From Cannabis sativa (lineage: Eukaryota > Streptophyta > Magnoliopsida > Rosales > Cannabaceae), in NCBI RefSeq assembly GCF_029168945.1, contig NC_083605.1:22147280-22211279 (forward strand): a stretch of DNA of 64,000 nt, written 5' to 3'. Below, piece after piece: positions 36,666-48,999 of this stretch. The position numbers and the translations under genes are program-made. Within the stretch, counting starts at the first letter, position 1. Each line of letters begins with the position of its first letter. The notes beneath the pieces are model-generated. The model saw nothing but the letters and a program-made list of their open reading frames with translations, searched no databases and was not told the DNA's origin.

Positions 36666-38559
36666 TGTTGGAAATTATTTTACCAGGATCTTAGATCTAC
36701 TCACAAGTATGTTTATTAACATCCTAAATATGAACTTTCTAAAACGATGAAATAAACACATATAAAGTTTAAGAAACCTTACATTGGGTGCAGCGGAATA
36801 TAATGACTCCTTCCGTTCAGATATCTAGCCCTTGATTCCTTTCTCGTAGCGAGCATTATCAATATCCGAACCCGGATCTCTTTCTCCGAATCTTTGATGC
36901 CGAAACTCCTTTCTTGATGATCTTTCTTCACGATCTTCCTCACTATGATTGAGGTATCACTTGATGTGTGTGGGCACTACTCATACACTAAGGATTTCGA
37001 AATTATCAAGGAAGAAGAGAGAGAGTGGTCAGCTAAAGATAGGGAGAGAGAAGGCTCAGTTTTTCTGAATAGAAAAAGTCAGAAGAAAAGTGTAATTTTC
37101 CTGAAGCCTTCACTATCTATTTATAGCATTCCTCTAGGGCTTGATTTGAATTATATGGCATTAAAATAATGAAAAAAATCAGTTTAAATTTCCTACAAAA
37201 GTGGCTGGCCCTAAACTTAGTGGATTGGGCCTTGCTTTTTGCAATTTTGCAATTTTAACACCTTTTGTATCTGATTTTCTCAAAAATGCCAATTTCCTAA
37301 TTCAACCATTTAAATGCCAATTCTAACTATTTAATAACTATAAATAATTATTAAATAATATTGTCATTTATCATATTTATTAATTGAACCATACAAAGTA
37401 TCATAATTAACAAATATGCCCCTATAAACTCTTTCTTTACAATTTCGCCCTTACTTAGTGAAAAATTCACAAATAGACATAGTCTAATTTGAGAATTATA
37501 ATTGATTAATCAAAACCAATTACATGAGTCTTACAAGCAATATTATCTCAACTAGTGGGGGGACCATGGGTCTATATAACCGAGCTTCCAATAAGTAGAT
37601 CAAGAATTTAACACTAAAATTCACTAACTTATTAATTCTTCGTTGAATCCACGCATAGAACTTAGAATTGCACTCTCAGTATATAGAATGCTCTATATGT
37701 TCCACCATATAGACACATCATTAGTTATCCATTGTTATAATCCTAATTTGATCAATGATCCTCTATATGAATGATCTACACTGTAAAGGGATTAAATTAC
37801 CGTTACACCCTACAATGTATTTATTCCTTAAAACACTTGACCCCGTATAAATGATATTTCAGCTTATGTGAAATGAGTACTCCACCATTTATGTTCGTTT
37901 GGTCAAGCTCGAAGGAGATCATCCTTTGCTTACTATTCGCCAGATAGAAGCTATAGATTCCATGTTTATGATAGCGCTCCCACTCAATTGCACTACCGTG
38001 TTCCCAAAATGTACGTATCACCCTGACCTAAAAGTAGGCTTAACTAACAAATCAAAGAACACGAATAGCCTTTCAAGATTGAGCCTAATCATATCAGGAT
38101 TAAGATCATTTGATCTAGGATCAACTTGGCGATATTGACTTGAATAGATATTACGGTAAGTTTTAATAAATCTAAGTCAAAGTTCAATATCGGTCCCTTC
38201 CGATGCATACTCCATGCATCCAACCTGAGCTTTACTTTAACCAATGCTCTGGAAAGAACATAGTATTTCTCCAAATACAAGTAAACTCTTATTGTAGATT
38301 ATCATATCAGTAAAACCCTATGTCTGATAAATCTAGGAAACTTTATTCACATAGTCATGTTTACTTTCCAATGTGTTGACGACACAATAAACAGGATCAA
38401 GTATGTGAAAAGGGTTTCAGATGAATTTATACATTATGTACATATAATCATGAAATAAATCATGTGAACCATGCAACATTAAATGTTATTTCTGATCTAT
38501 ATTAATAAGTAAATCTGATTATATTGAAATGAGTTTTATTTAGGGCATAAAACCCAACA
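36666..38559 (-). repeat. Copy 3 5' LTR
   Basis: 1894 bp, nearly identical to 28369-30266. Exceptions include four CTG-to-CCG differences and small indels within 36843-36912, and a few-base difference near 37780. The minus-strand TATA box is at 37118-37125. Confidence 0.93.
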
Positions 38560-40753
38560 TTTAGATGAGCTGACAACTCTATTCAATGGATGATGCTTTG
38601 ACTCTCGCCTAAACGGGACACTGTATCAGTTTGTTGAAAAACCTTAGAAATTATTTAGGATTGTATGTTTAAGTATTTTCACTTGTCATTCCTACTTGCT
38701 ATATGTTTATAATTTCTGAATTGTGTATGAATTTATATTGAACCATGTTATTTTCTGTTATTAAGTTGTAGTTTAATTTCGAATCTTCATTGTTCGTCTA
38801 ACATGTTAGTTTTTCTAATGAGATAAATCCCTAATGGATTTTCACCATTAGACATACATAATAGTGTAAGATCTCGAAAGATAAATATTGTATATGCAAC
38901 ATCTAGCTGTTCATCAATTGATGACACCTTAGACTAGTATTTTTACAATATGAAACAAGAAGATTACATAAATAAGATTACTTTGTCTTTTGCTAATCGA
39001 AGCATCGTTGGATTCTTATTTATAAACGAAATTATCCTAATTCCTCTTAGCTTATTCATTTCGAATTAGCTTTACAAACATATCATTGGATGAATGGTCT
39101 ATAAATCATTTCAAGTCATTACATTTTCTCTTAAGAAATTAAATGACGCAAATGATTATAATCCCGAAATTCTATTCCCAATTGATATAAATCCTCAATC
39201 TTAGAAATCTCTTACTTGTATGGGCAAATCTGACTTAGAGTTTGTATTAGTAGTGGTGGTCCAAGAAAGAATTACTCATTATATTTGGTTGAATTTAAGC
39301 CTTTGACTTTAATTTTAGAATCCAAACAGAAATTTTCTTATATTTCGAATTCCAGAATACAATACAGTTACACTTTCTCAAGTGTTTAATATCCATCTTC
39401 TATTAATGGATTAAAACTGTATGGAATATGAGTTAGGTATTCTGTGACCAGGATCCACTTGCAGTATTCTAAGAACTCTTTGATGTAACTAAACCTATGT
39501 CATCAAAAGACACTACCACATTTTTTTTTAATCTATGGCATTTGTATCTTGTTCATAGTGGATTTGACAAGATCAATCTCTGCAAAGAGTTAATATGCCT
39601 ATATCCACTGAAAGTAGTTCATCTCATTCGCAGATGGATGTACATTCAGGGGTGGATATGAGTTTTTCGTTGTATTCTTAAAACGATAACTCTAGATTAT
39701 ACCTTTTAGCAAAGAAATTTGAAATGTTTGAAAAATTTCATTAATTTCTAGCAATGGTTAAAACCATTAAGGTAAGTGGTTAAAGATCTTGCGAACTGAT
39801 AGGGGTGGAGAAATAGTTAGTAGATATGCAGTTCAAAGATCATTAAATTGATTTTTGAATTATATCCAAACTTACCTCCCCAGAAATTTCGAGTTGCATA
39901 TTGATGATTAGTTACTAGTCGTTGCCTAAATCCTTCTATGGTAATACAATTTCAGAATGATGTAATGGTTGGGTACTTAATGTAAATCATTACTAGATTC
40001 ATGGATGACCTAATCAAAATCTTAAGAAAAGCTAGAACTGTTAACCATGGTTTGTTAGCTATTCTAAGTGATTAGGGGTGGATCATCCCATTGTCAATAG
40101 ATAAGAAAGTATTTGTTTAAACAAATACTACTTTTCTAAGAAAATGACTAAGTCTGAAAACAAGTAGCAAATAAAGGAGATATTTTTCTTGATTCCAAAA
40201 GTGTTCTATCATCTTATATAATATATGATGATCCCACTGCCTCTGTTGTCTTGTCACAACCAAAGAGGTTAATGCCATTTAGTTTTCTTCGACATAATTC
40301 ACGGTGCCTTGTCGTAGTGGGAGAGTTTCTAGGAACTCACCTTCTTATGACTTGGGAGACACTAGTGATTAAAATCCATTGTGAGTTTAAACAAGTAATG
40401 GATTGTCAAGATAAGAAACTAAGAAGAAAGCCAATAGAACTATGGTTTAATCCATTCACATGGAATAACCTAAAGTTTTCTATTACAAGGACATAAAAGG
40501 AAATTTTAGTTAATAAGTCCATTCAATGGACTTAACAAAACTTCCTGTTCCTAGTATTATAGGTTTGAGTTTATCTAAACCTATGGCTTGTGGTATACCT
40601 GGGAATTACTTACTCTAATGCAAGCAACTTACTTTAGTAAGATGCTGAAGCATTTTTCTTTCTAATGGCAATCTATAGAAGCTTCACAACTTCTTAGACA
40701 TAGATTTTATTTATCTAAGGAAAAGTCTCAACTATTCCAGAAAAGATAAAAGC
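38560..40753 (+). repeat. Tandem duplication in copy 2, second unit, right part
   Basis: Resumes after the nested element (TSD TTTAG 38560-38564) with ATGAGCTGACAACTC and runs to the CATGAA at 40754. The sequence beyond 40754 is single-copy internal region leading to the PPT. Confidence 0.8.
39530..40496 (+). pseudogene. Fossil Copia pol, copy 2 second unit
   Basis: Same motif order as the first unit: WHL...H (about 39535), GGYEFF...FLKR-stop (about 39652), ILRTDRGGE (39783-39812), then frame-shifted integrase, and an 81-codon open stretch (40251-40496, opening with TTG) resembling the Copia linker before RT. Confidence 0.6.
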
Positions 40754-41440
40754 CATGAAACAATTTCTTATATCATCAGTGAGAGGTCTTAGAAATGCTT
40801 TTGTATGCCTTAGACCAGACACCTCCTGTTGAGTGGGAGTAATGAGTAGGTATCAGATTAATCGAGGAGAAGAACATTGGAAGACAATCAAGTAAATCTT
40901 AAGATTAAGAAGAGGAACTATATGTTAGTCTATAAGGGTATGTTTAAAACTCTTAGACTACACCATATCAGATTTCGAAATTTGCCTATGTGCTAGTAAA
41001 TATTTCTGATAAGATGGTGGTTACTCTGGGGGTGGAATAGTGATTTTAGAGAAGTGTAAAAACCTATCTGAAGTCTCTAGGTCTACCAGAGAGGGACTGA
41101 ATGTTAAAGCCGCAGGAAAGGTACTTATTCAGTCTAAGGAAAGTTCTATACATCTTTGGCACCATTCCAAATTGCCTTAAACTACTAGTGTTAATTTCCT
41201 GATTAAACAAAAGTAGTTGCCAAAGATATAGAATCCAGTATCCCAAGAGAGTAGACATATAGAGAGGAATTTCACATTATCAATGATTTTGTGATTAAAG
41301 GAAGAGTAATGGTGGAGAAAAGGTTGTGGTTAATTCAACCTTTCAGATCCTATTACGAGGAGTTTACTACTACTACACTTGATTTGTATATCAAGGTGTT
41401 GAGATTATTTGAAACGCACTTTTTTGTTTTATATTAGTGC

Positions 41441-41451
41441 AAGTGGGAGTT
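41441..41451 (+). other. Polypurine tract of copy 2
   Basis: AAGTGGGAGTT directly before the 3' LTR at 41452. Confidence 0.85.
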
Positions 41452-43349
41452 TGTTGGGCTTTATGCCCTAAATAAAACTCATTTTAATATAATCAGATTT
41501 ACTTATTAATATAGATCAGAAATAACATTTAATGTTGCATGGTTCACATGATTTATTTCATGATTATATGTACATAATGTATAGATTCATCTGAAACCCT
41601 TTTCACATACTGGATCCTGTTTATTGTGCCGTCAACACATTGGAAAGTAAACATGACTATGTGAATAAAGTTTCCTAGATTTATCAGACACAGGGTTTTA
41701 CTGATATGATAATCTACAACAAGAGTTTACTTGTATTTGGAGAAATACTATGTTCTTTCCAGAGCATTGGTTAAAGTAAAGCTCAGGTTGGATGCATGGA
41801 GTATGCATCGGAAGGGACCGATATTGAACTTTGACTTAGATTTAATTAAACTTACCGTAAAATCTATTCAAGTCAATATCGCCTAGTTGATCCTAGATCA
41901 AATGATCTTAATCCTGTTATGATTAGGCTCAATCTTGAAAGGCTATTCGTGTTCCTTGAATTGTTAGTTAAGCCTACTTTTAAGTCAGGGTGATACGTAC
42001 TTTTTGGGAACACGGTAGTGCAATTGAGTGGGAGCGCTAGGATAAACATGGAATCTATAGCTTCTATCTGGCGAATAGTAAGCAAAGGATGATCACCTTT
42101 GAGCTTGACCAAACGAAAATAAATGGTGGAGATCTCATTTCACATAAGCTGAAATATCATTTATACGGGGTCAAGTGTTTTAAGGATAAAATACATAGTA
42201 GGGTGTTAAGGTAATTTAATCCCTTTACTGTGTAGATCATTCATATAGAGGATAATTGATCAAATTAGGATTATAACAATGGATAACTAATGATGTGTCT
42301 ATATGGTGGAACATATAGAGCATTCTATATACTGAGAGTGCAATTCTAAGTTCTATGCGTGGATTCAACGAAGAATTAATAAGTTAGTGAATTTTAGTGC
42401 TAAATTCTTGATTTACTAATTGGAAGCTCGGTTATATAGACCCATGGTCCCCCCACTAGTTGAGATAATATTGCTTGTAAGACTCATGTAATTGGTTTTG
42501 ATTAATCAATTATAATTCACAAATTAGACTATGTCTATTTGTGAAATTTTCACTAAGTAAGGGCGAAATTGTAAAGAAAGAGTTTATAGGGGCATATTTG
42601 TTAATTATGATACTTTGTATGGTTCAATTAATAAATATGATAAATGACAATATTTTTTAATAATTATTTATAGTTATTAAATAGTTAGAATTGGCATTTA
42701 AATGGTTGAATTAGGAAATTGGCATTTTTGAGAAAATCAGATACAAAAGGTGTTAAAATTGCAAAATTGCAAAAAAGCAAGGCCCAATCCATTAAAGGTA
42801 TGGCCGGCCACCTATTGTAGTATTTTAAGTTGATTTTTTCATTATTTTAATGCCATATAATTCAAATCTAACCCTAGTGGAATGCTATAAATCGATAGTG
42901 AAGGCTTCAGAAAAATAAGACTTTTCCTGACAATTTCTGAATCAGAAAAAACTAAGCCTCCTCTCTATCTTCTCTAGCCACCACTCTCTCTCTTTCTTCT
43001 TCCTTTGAATTTCGAAATTACCTTAGTGATTAGAGTAGTGCCCACACACATCAAGCAATACCTCAATCATAGTGAGGAAGATCGTGAAGAAAGATCATCA
43101 GCAAAGGAGATTCAACATCAAGGATTCAGAGAAAGAGATCCAGGTTCAGATCTTGATAATACTCTGCTACAGAAAGGATTCAAGGGTTAGAGATCTAAAC
43201 GGAAGGAGTCATTTAATTCCGCTGCACCCAATGTAAGGTTTCTTAAACTTTATATGTGTTTAATTTATCGTTTTAGAAAGTTCTTATTTAGGATGTTAAT
43301 AAACATACTTGTGAGTAGATCTAAGATCCTGGTAAAATAATTTCCAACA
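41452..43349 (+). repeat. Copy 2 3' LTR
   Basis: 1898 bp, TGTTGGGCTT...TTTCCAACA, promoter block haplotype 'a'. It ends directly against more LTR sequence (GATCATTGATCAAATTAGG), which belongs to the outer split LTR and not to this element. Confidence 0.92.
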
Positions 43350-44449
43350 GATCATTGATCAAATTAGGATTATAACAATGGATAACTAATGATGCATCTA
43401 TATGGTGGAACATATAGAGCATTCTATATAACTGAGAGTGCAATTCTAAGTTCTATGCGTGGATTCAACAAAGAATTAATAAGTTAGTGAATTTTAGTGC
43501 TAAATTCTTGATCTACTTATTGGAAGCTCGGTTATATAGACCCATGGTCCCCGCACTAGTTGAGATAATATTGCTTGTAAGACTCATGTAATTGGTTTTG
43601 ATTAATCAATTATAATTCTCTAATTAGACTATGTCTATTTGTGAATTTTTCACTAAGTAAGGGCGAAATTGTAAAGAAAGAGTTTTAGGGGCATATTTGT
43701 TAATTATGATACTTTGTATGGTTCAATTAATAAATATGATAAATGACAATATTATTTAATAATTATTTATAGTTATTAAATAGTTAGAATTGGCATTTAA
43801 ATGGTTGAATTAGAAAATTGGCGTTTTTGAGAAAATCAGATGCAGAAAGGATAAAACTGCAAAATTGCAAAAAGTGAGGCCCAAATCCACTAAGCATGGC
43901 CAGCCACTTTTATAGGCAATTTAAAGTGATATTTTCATTATTTTAATGCCAAATAATTCAAACCTAACCCTAGTGGAATGCTATAAATAGATAGTGAAGG
44001 CTTCAGGAAAATTACACTTAAAATTTTCTACTTTTTCATTCAGAAAAAACTGAGCCTTCTCTCTCCCTATCTTTGGCCGAACCCACTCTCTCTCTCTTCC
44101 TCATTGAGATTTCGAAATTCTTAGTGTAAGAGTAGTGCCCACACACAGCAAGTGATACCTCAATCATATTGAGGAAGATCGTGAAGAAAGACTTTCAGCA
44201 AGAAGGAGGTTTCAGCATCAAAGATTCAGAGAAAGAGATCCAGGTTCAGATATTGATAATGCTCTGCTACAGAAAGGAATCAAGGGCTAGATATCTGAAC
44301 GGAAGGAGTCATTTAATTCTGCTGCACCCAATGTAAGGTTTCTAAACTTTATATGTGTTTAATTTCATCGTTTTAGAAAGTTAATATTTAGGGTGTTAAT
44401 AAACATATTTGTGAGTAGATCTAAGATCCTGGTAAAATAATTTCCAACA
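43350..44449 (+). repeat. Right part of the split family-A LTR
   Basis: Resumes the LTR consensus at GATCATTGATC and ends TTTCCAACA, followed by TSD AGGGT (44450-44454). Promoter block haplotype is 'b', unlike the adjoining copy 2 LTR, which confirms it as a separate LTR. Confidence 0.87.
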
Positions 44450-45206
44450 AGGGTGTATATTTATGCATACTTGGGTTGGTTGGGTATTTAATTAATTATG
44501 TGTTGTGATGATCTCCTTACATTTTTTTTAGCATCGTTAGCATGAGAATAGTATTAGGGTCTTCCTGCTTGTGTGAGCATAACACTTGCAGGTTATAACT
44601 TTATCATGGGTGAGTACAGCTTATGGTAATTGATTGCCCTGTTGGATGCCAAGTGTGAGAATAACACAAGGCAGGGCAGGTTACCTCATGTCTGATCAAC
44701 ATGAGTGCATAGTTGATTATTGTATGTGAGTATAATGTGCGGTATGAGACTTGATTTATGCATGCAAGAACAACATGCGTTGTGAATATATTTATGGAAT
44801 GTGAATTATTGTTGATTAATATTAAGAGTAACTTATGTCAAGTATCTAGTTAGGAGGGTTATGTCCTACATAGCTCTTCTTACTGAGCGTTAGCGCACGG
44901 GTACTCTGTGTGCAGGTAGAGGTAAGGCTAAGCAGTGAAATTGAAGAGCTCGAGGCGTGGACTGCATGTTAGGGGGCTAGCGCAGTATTTTGCTTTTAAT
45001 GTTTTTAAATGTTAAACATTGTGGATCTGTTATTTTGATTTGACTAGTTCTTATTTAAGTTTAGGGTACTAAAAAAGTTTTGTTTTAAACAGTGAGATCT
45101 CATGCTTAGATATTTTTCAATAAAGAAGTATTTTATTGTCTTTATCTTAATAAATTGTTTTATACGGACTATCTTATGTGACATCTTGAGAAATCGGGAT
45201 GTTACA
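44450..45206 (+). mobile_element. Host Gypsy-type LTR, segment 3 (LTR 3' end)
   Basis: Gene-free sequence with features of a Gypsy LTR end: a CTTACTGAGCGTTAGCGCAC stretch near 44878 (the Tekay LTR has a comparable CTTACTGAGTCTGTCGACTC) and the terminus AAATCGGGATGTTACA at 45206. No primer-binding site follows, so it is a 3' LTR or a solo LTR. The expected TSD would be ATGTC (45207-45211), with its partner left of the window. Confidence 0.6.
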
Positions 45207-46405
45207 ATGTCCCGACAAACTCATTTCAAGCACTAAAACATAACAAACAGCTCAAATTATAAAATCACCATTAGAGGGCATGGCTTGAGTTCTTCAACTC
45301 AAACCTTAGCCAAACTCATCAAAGCTTACCAATGCAGCCCAAATCAATCAACGAAAACTTAATCTAACCCCAAGACACAAAATCAAACCACTCCAATCTA
45401 TATAGTGACCTAATACTCAAAATTCATGCAATACACAAACAAAAACTTAAGAGAACTAGGAATTGATGTGTTAAAAGGGTATACCTTAGATTGAAGCACC
45501 TAAATCTTGCTACAAAGCCTTGAATTGCAGCTTGAAAATTCCTTCCCCTTGCTGGTTCTAGTTTGTTCGACAAAGAGAGAAAAAGAAAGAGGAACAAGTG
45601 TATGTATATGATATGTGGGTTTCTAGTTTCATCCATGAATATAGGATTATTCTAATTTAATTAACTTTTATTTACTCTACCTATACCTTACACAAAAGCC
45701 ACAAAAAGACAAAGGACATTTTAATAAAATACCCTTTTACCCCTAGTCAAAGGTCAAATATTAAATAATAACCAAGGGTAGTTTGGTCAATTCAAACCCT
45801 GTTAAAAAACCAACACCTTCAATGTTTAACAATAATGGGTTAATTTCACAAATGTACAAAAACAACAAAAATACGGTTTCACGGAATTTTAAACATTTTT
45901 ACGATTTTTTTGATTTTATTTACATAAAATACGGTCTTTTTATGTTGAAATTTTGTTCACTTGTTGTTAATTTTTTGTTATATGTATATTATTTTTTGTT
46001 GTTTTTTTGTTGTTATTTTCATGTTACTTTTATGTTGTTTTCTTGTTGATTTTATGTTGTTTTTGTGTTATTTTTTGGAAAAACGTAAAAATGTAAAAAA
46101 AAAAAACATTCTTTGAACGTAAAAATGCAAATATTTTACAAAAAATGGTACCTTATGTAATTATTCCAACAATAATACCCCGCTATTAAAATAATTTTAT
46201 ACTACACGAAACGTGACTCTCTACTGGCCCAACGTCGCTTTCCACTACCACCGAACCCATTCACAGAAAACGAGAATTCCACATATAGCATAATTAATAC
46301 ATTTTGAACTAAATAACTATCCACAAGCATGTAAATCATAATTAATAACTCAAATAACCCTAATTATTTAATGATCCAAAATTTTGATCTTAAGCAATCT
46401 TTACA
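45207..46405 (-). mobile_element. Truncated minus-strand Tekay-like LTR
   Basis: Read on the minus strand from 46405, it begins TGTAAAGATTGCTTA, matching the Tekay LTR start TGTAAAGACCGCTTA. It keeps the same landmark order: AATTAT-rich U3, a CAAA(A/C)TGGTCA/CCCC-like stretch, CT-rich TTTCTCTC, then a coding-like GC-richer part. It stops at 45207 against the host LTR. Sequence divergence is high, so this is an older relative. A 331-bp MITE interrupts it. A minus-strand open frame at 45424-45636 is LTR sequence, not a gene. Confidence 0.65.
45837..46167. mobile_element. Mutator-like MITE with 9-bp TSD
   Basis: 331 bp flanked by the identical 9-bp repeat AACAATAAT (45828-45836 and 46168-46176). 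The ends are imperfect inverted repeats, GGGTTAATTTCACAAATGTAC against GGAATAATTACATAAGGTACC. The interior is T-rich low-complexity sequence (TTGTTGTT-type) without coding potential. A 9-bp TSD points to a Mutator-type transposase acting in trans. The T-rich open frame across 45783-46049 is not a gene. Confidence 0.65.
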
Positions 46406-47095
46406 GATATATACACAATCATCAAAAGCTTTTATATCAAAAAACCAAATGAGAATATTTAATGAAAATTGTGTAATCATTGACAAGAAGCTTACTTGAG
46501 TTTATACATGAATTTTCCTAATTTTCAAATTATATTCTTTAGATCTTTGGATACAAAATTTTCTTGTCGAACTATATAACTTTTGTCATCATTATTATCA
46601 TTGAGAAATGACACTTTAATAATCTATTTGATATAATTCAAAACTATAATAAGCAGTCAGTGCCATGATTGTCCTGAAATAGTATTTCAATTAAAATAAA
46701 AGAAATTCTATTTAAAATGAATATATACTTTATGAGTAATTCTTTACGTACAAGACATAATGTGCATCTTCTCCACATTGCAATTTGTATCCCTCTTGAT
46801 TATAAATATTCATTTATAACCAATTGGTTTTACACCATATAGCAATAGGAAAAATACCATAAAATTATTGTCTCACATCAATTTGTATTCCTTATTTATG
46901 ATATCAATTCGGTTTCGAGAGTTGGAACCTTCATGGCATGATAAAAGTTGATTGGATTATTGTCTATCATTCCATTATTTTCTTATGTCCTTTCTCTCAT
47001 GGATTTCTTTAATGGCACTGATCTTTGAGGTTTTTGAGTTTGATTATCTGAAATATTTATCATATATTAAATGAGAAGTTGTTTATGTTGGGTTT
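46406..47095 (-). pseudogene. Decayed Copia pol, reverse-transcriptase part
   Basis: On the minus strand, about 46975-46700 still gives fragments typical of the start of Copia RT: PINFYHAM, then GVKPIGYK.IFIIKRDTNCNVEK (split by a stop, about 46836-46760), which corresponds to the conserved KPIGCKWVFKTKRD region. Stops and shifts are frequent. It is joined to 57291-58682 once the element 47096-57290 is removed. Much older than the other elements here. Confidence 0.65.
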
Positions 47096-48980
47096 TATGC
47101 CCTAAATAAAACTCATTTCAATATAATCAGATTTACTTATTAATATAGATCAGAAATAACATTTAATGTTGCATGGTTCACATGATTTATTTCATGATTA
47201 TATGTACATAATGTATAGATTCATCTGAAACCCTTTTCACATACTTGATCCTGTTTATTGTGCCGTCAACACATTGGAAAGTAAACATGACTATGTGAAT
47301 AAAGTTTCCTAGATTTATCAGACATAGGGTTTTACTGATATGATAATCTACAACAAGAGTTTACTTGTATTTGGAGAAATACTATGTTCTTTCCAGAACA
47401 TTGGTTAAAGTAAAGCTCAGGTTGGATGCATGGAGTATGCATCGGAAGGGACCGATATTGAACTTTGACTTAGATTTAATTAAACTTACCGTAAAATCTA
47501 TTCAAGTCAATATCGCCTAGTTGATCCTAGATCAAATGATCTTAATCCTGTTATGATTAGGCTCAATCTTGAAAGGCTATTCGTGTTCCTTGAATTGTTA
47601 GTTAAGCCTACCTTTTGGTCAGGGTGATACGTACTTTTTGGGAACACGGTAGTGCAATTGAGTGGGAGCGCTATCATAAACATGGAATCTATAGCTTCTA
47701 TCTGGCGAATAGTAAGCAAAGGATGATCTCCTTCGAGCTTGACCAAACGAACATAAATGGTGGAGTACTCATTTCACATAAGCTGAAATATCATTTATAC
47801 GGGGTCAAGTGTTTTAAGGAATAAATACATTGTAGGGTGTAACGGTAATTTAATCCCTTTACAGTGTAGATCATTCATATAGAGGATCATTGATCACATT
47901 AGGATTATAACAATGGATAACTAATGATGTGTCTATATGGTGGAACATATAGAGCATTCTATATACTGAGAGTGCAATTCTAAGTTCTATGCGTGGATTC
48001 AACGAAGAATTAATAAGTTAGTGAATTTTAGTGCTAAATTCTTGATCTACTTATTGGAAGCTCGGTTATATACACCCATGGTCCCCCCACTAGTTGAGAT
48101 AATATTGCTTGTAAGACTCATGTAATTGGTTTTGATTAATCAATTATAATTCTCAAATTAGACTATGTCTATTTGTGAATTTTTCACTAAGTAAGGGCGA
48201 AATTGTAAAGAAAGAGTTTATAGGGGCATATTTGTTAATTATGATACTTTGTATGGTTCAATTAATAAATATGATAAATGACAATATTATTTAATAATTA
48301 TTTATAGTTATTAAATAGTTAGAATTGGCATTTAAATGGTTGAATTAGGAAATTGGCATTTTTGAGAAAATCAGATACAAAAGGTGTTAAAATTGCAAAA
48401 TTGCAAAAAGCAAGGCCCAATCCATTAAAGCTATGGCCGGCCACCTATGTAGGTATTTTAAGTTGATTTTTTCATTATTTTAATGCCATATAATTCAAAC
48501 CTAACCCTAGTGGAATGCTATAAATAGATAGTGAAGGCTTCAGGAAAAATAAGACTTTTCTTCAGACTTTCTGAATCAGAAAAAACTGAGCCTCTTCTCT
48601 CTTCTCTAGCCGCCACCCTCACTCTCTCTTCTTCCTTGATAATTTCGAAATCCTTAGTGATTAGAGTAGTGCCCACACACATCAAGTGATACCTCAATCA
48701 TAGTGAGGAAGATCGTGAAGAAAGATCATCAGCAAAGGAGTTTCAGCATCAAAGATTCAGAGAAAGAGATCCAGGTTCAGATATTGATAATGCTCTGCTA
48801 CAGAAAGGAATCAAGGGCTAGATATCTGAACGGAAGGAGTCATTTAATTCCGCTGCACCCAATGTAAGGTTTCCTAAACTTTATATGTGTTTATTTCATC
48901 GTTTTAGAAAGTTCATATTTAGGGTGTTAATCAACATACTTGTGAGTAGATCTAAGATCCTGGTAAAATAATTTCCAACA
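47096..48980 (+). repeat. Copy 4 5' LTR
   Basis: 1885 bp, TGTTGGGTTT...TTTCCAACA, promoter haplotype 'a' (GATACAAAAGGTG at about 48375, GGCCGGCC at about 48436). TATA box at 48519-48526. Confidence 0.94.
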
Positions 48981-48982
48981 AC

Positions 48983-48999
48983 TGGCCTCAGAGCCATGG
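48983..48999 (+). other. Variant primer-binding site, copy 4
   Basis: TGGCCTCAGAGCCATGG, the same two-base variant of the initiator-Met site as in copy 3. Confidence 0.87.

Larger units (their letters stand above)
28369..38559 (-). mobile_element. Complete family-A element (copy 3), nested, minus strand
   Basis: A 10,191-bp insertion with an exact 5-bp TSD TTTAG (28364-28368 and 38560-38564). Left to right it contains the 3' LTR 28369-30266, the complement of the PPT 30267-30279, an internal region without intact genes, the PBS 36647-36663 and the 5' LTR 36666-38559. The two LTRs are nearly identical apart from a cluster near 36843-36912, so the insertion is young. Fossil Copia pol lies at 31215-32190, the GGTAGGCGAGAGTC motifs near 33080 and 33189, and long AT-rich DNA from about 33470 to 36300. 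Confidence 0.95.
21321..43349 (+). mobile_element. Family-A element (copy 2) lacking its 5' LTR, with internal duplication and nested element
   Basis: A plus-strand family-A element lying inside the LTR 20568-44449. It begins about 370 bp into the normal internal region (TTCCGATTTTTTG), so the 5' LTR, PBS and first leader part are gone. It ends with a PPT and a full 3' LTR (41452-43349). Its internal region contains a 4.2-kb tandem duplication, and the second unit is split by the complete element 28369-38559. Its leader resembles copy 1 more than the two complete copies. Confidence 0.85.

Noticed and set aside
40251..40496. 81-codon stretch recurring in the internal regions as a possible small gene
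   Set aside because: It begins at TTG and resembles the linker before Copia RT; broken or shorter in copies 1 and 2 (first unit). Treated as fossil pol.
45783..46049. 88-codon frame with hydrophobic, Phe/Tyr-rich translation
   Set aside because: It is T-rich low-complexity sequence that crosses the left end and TSD of the MITE.
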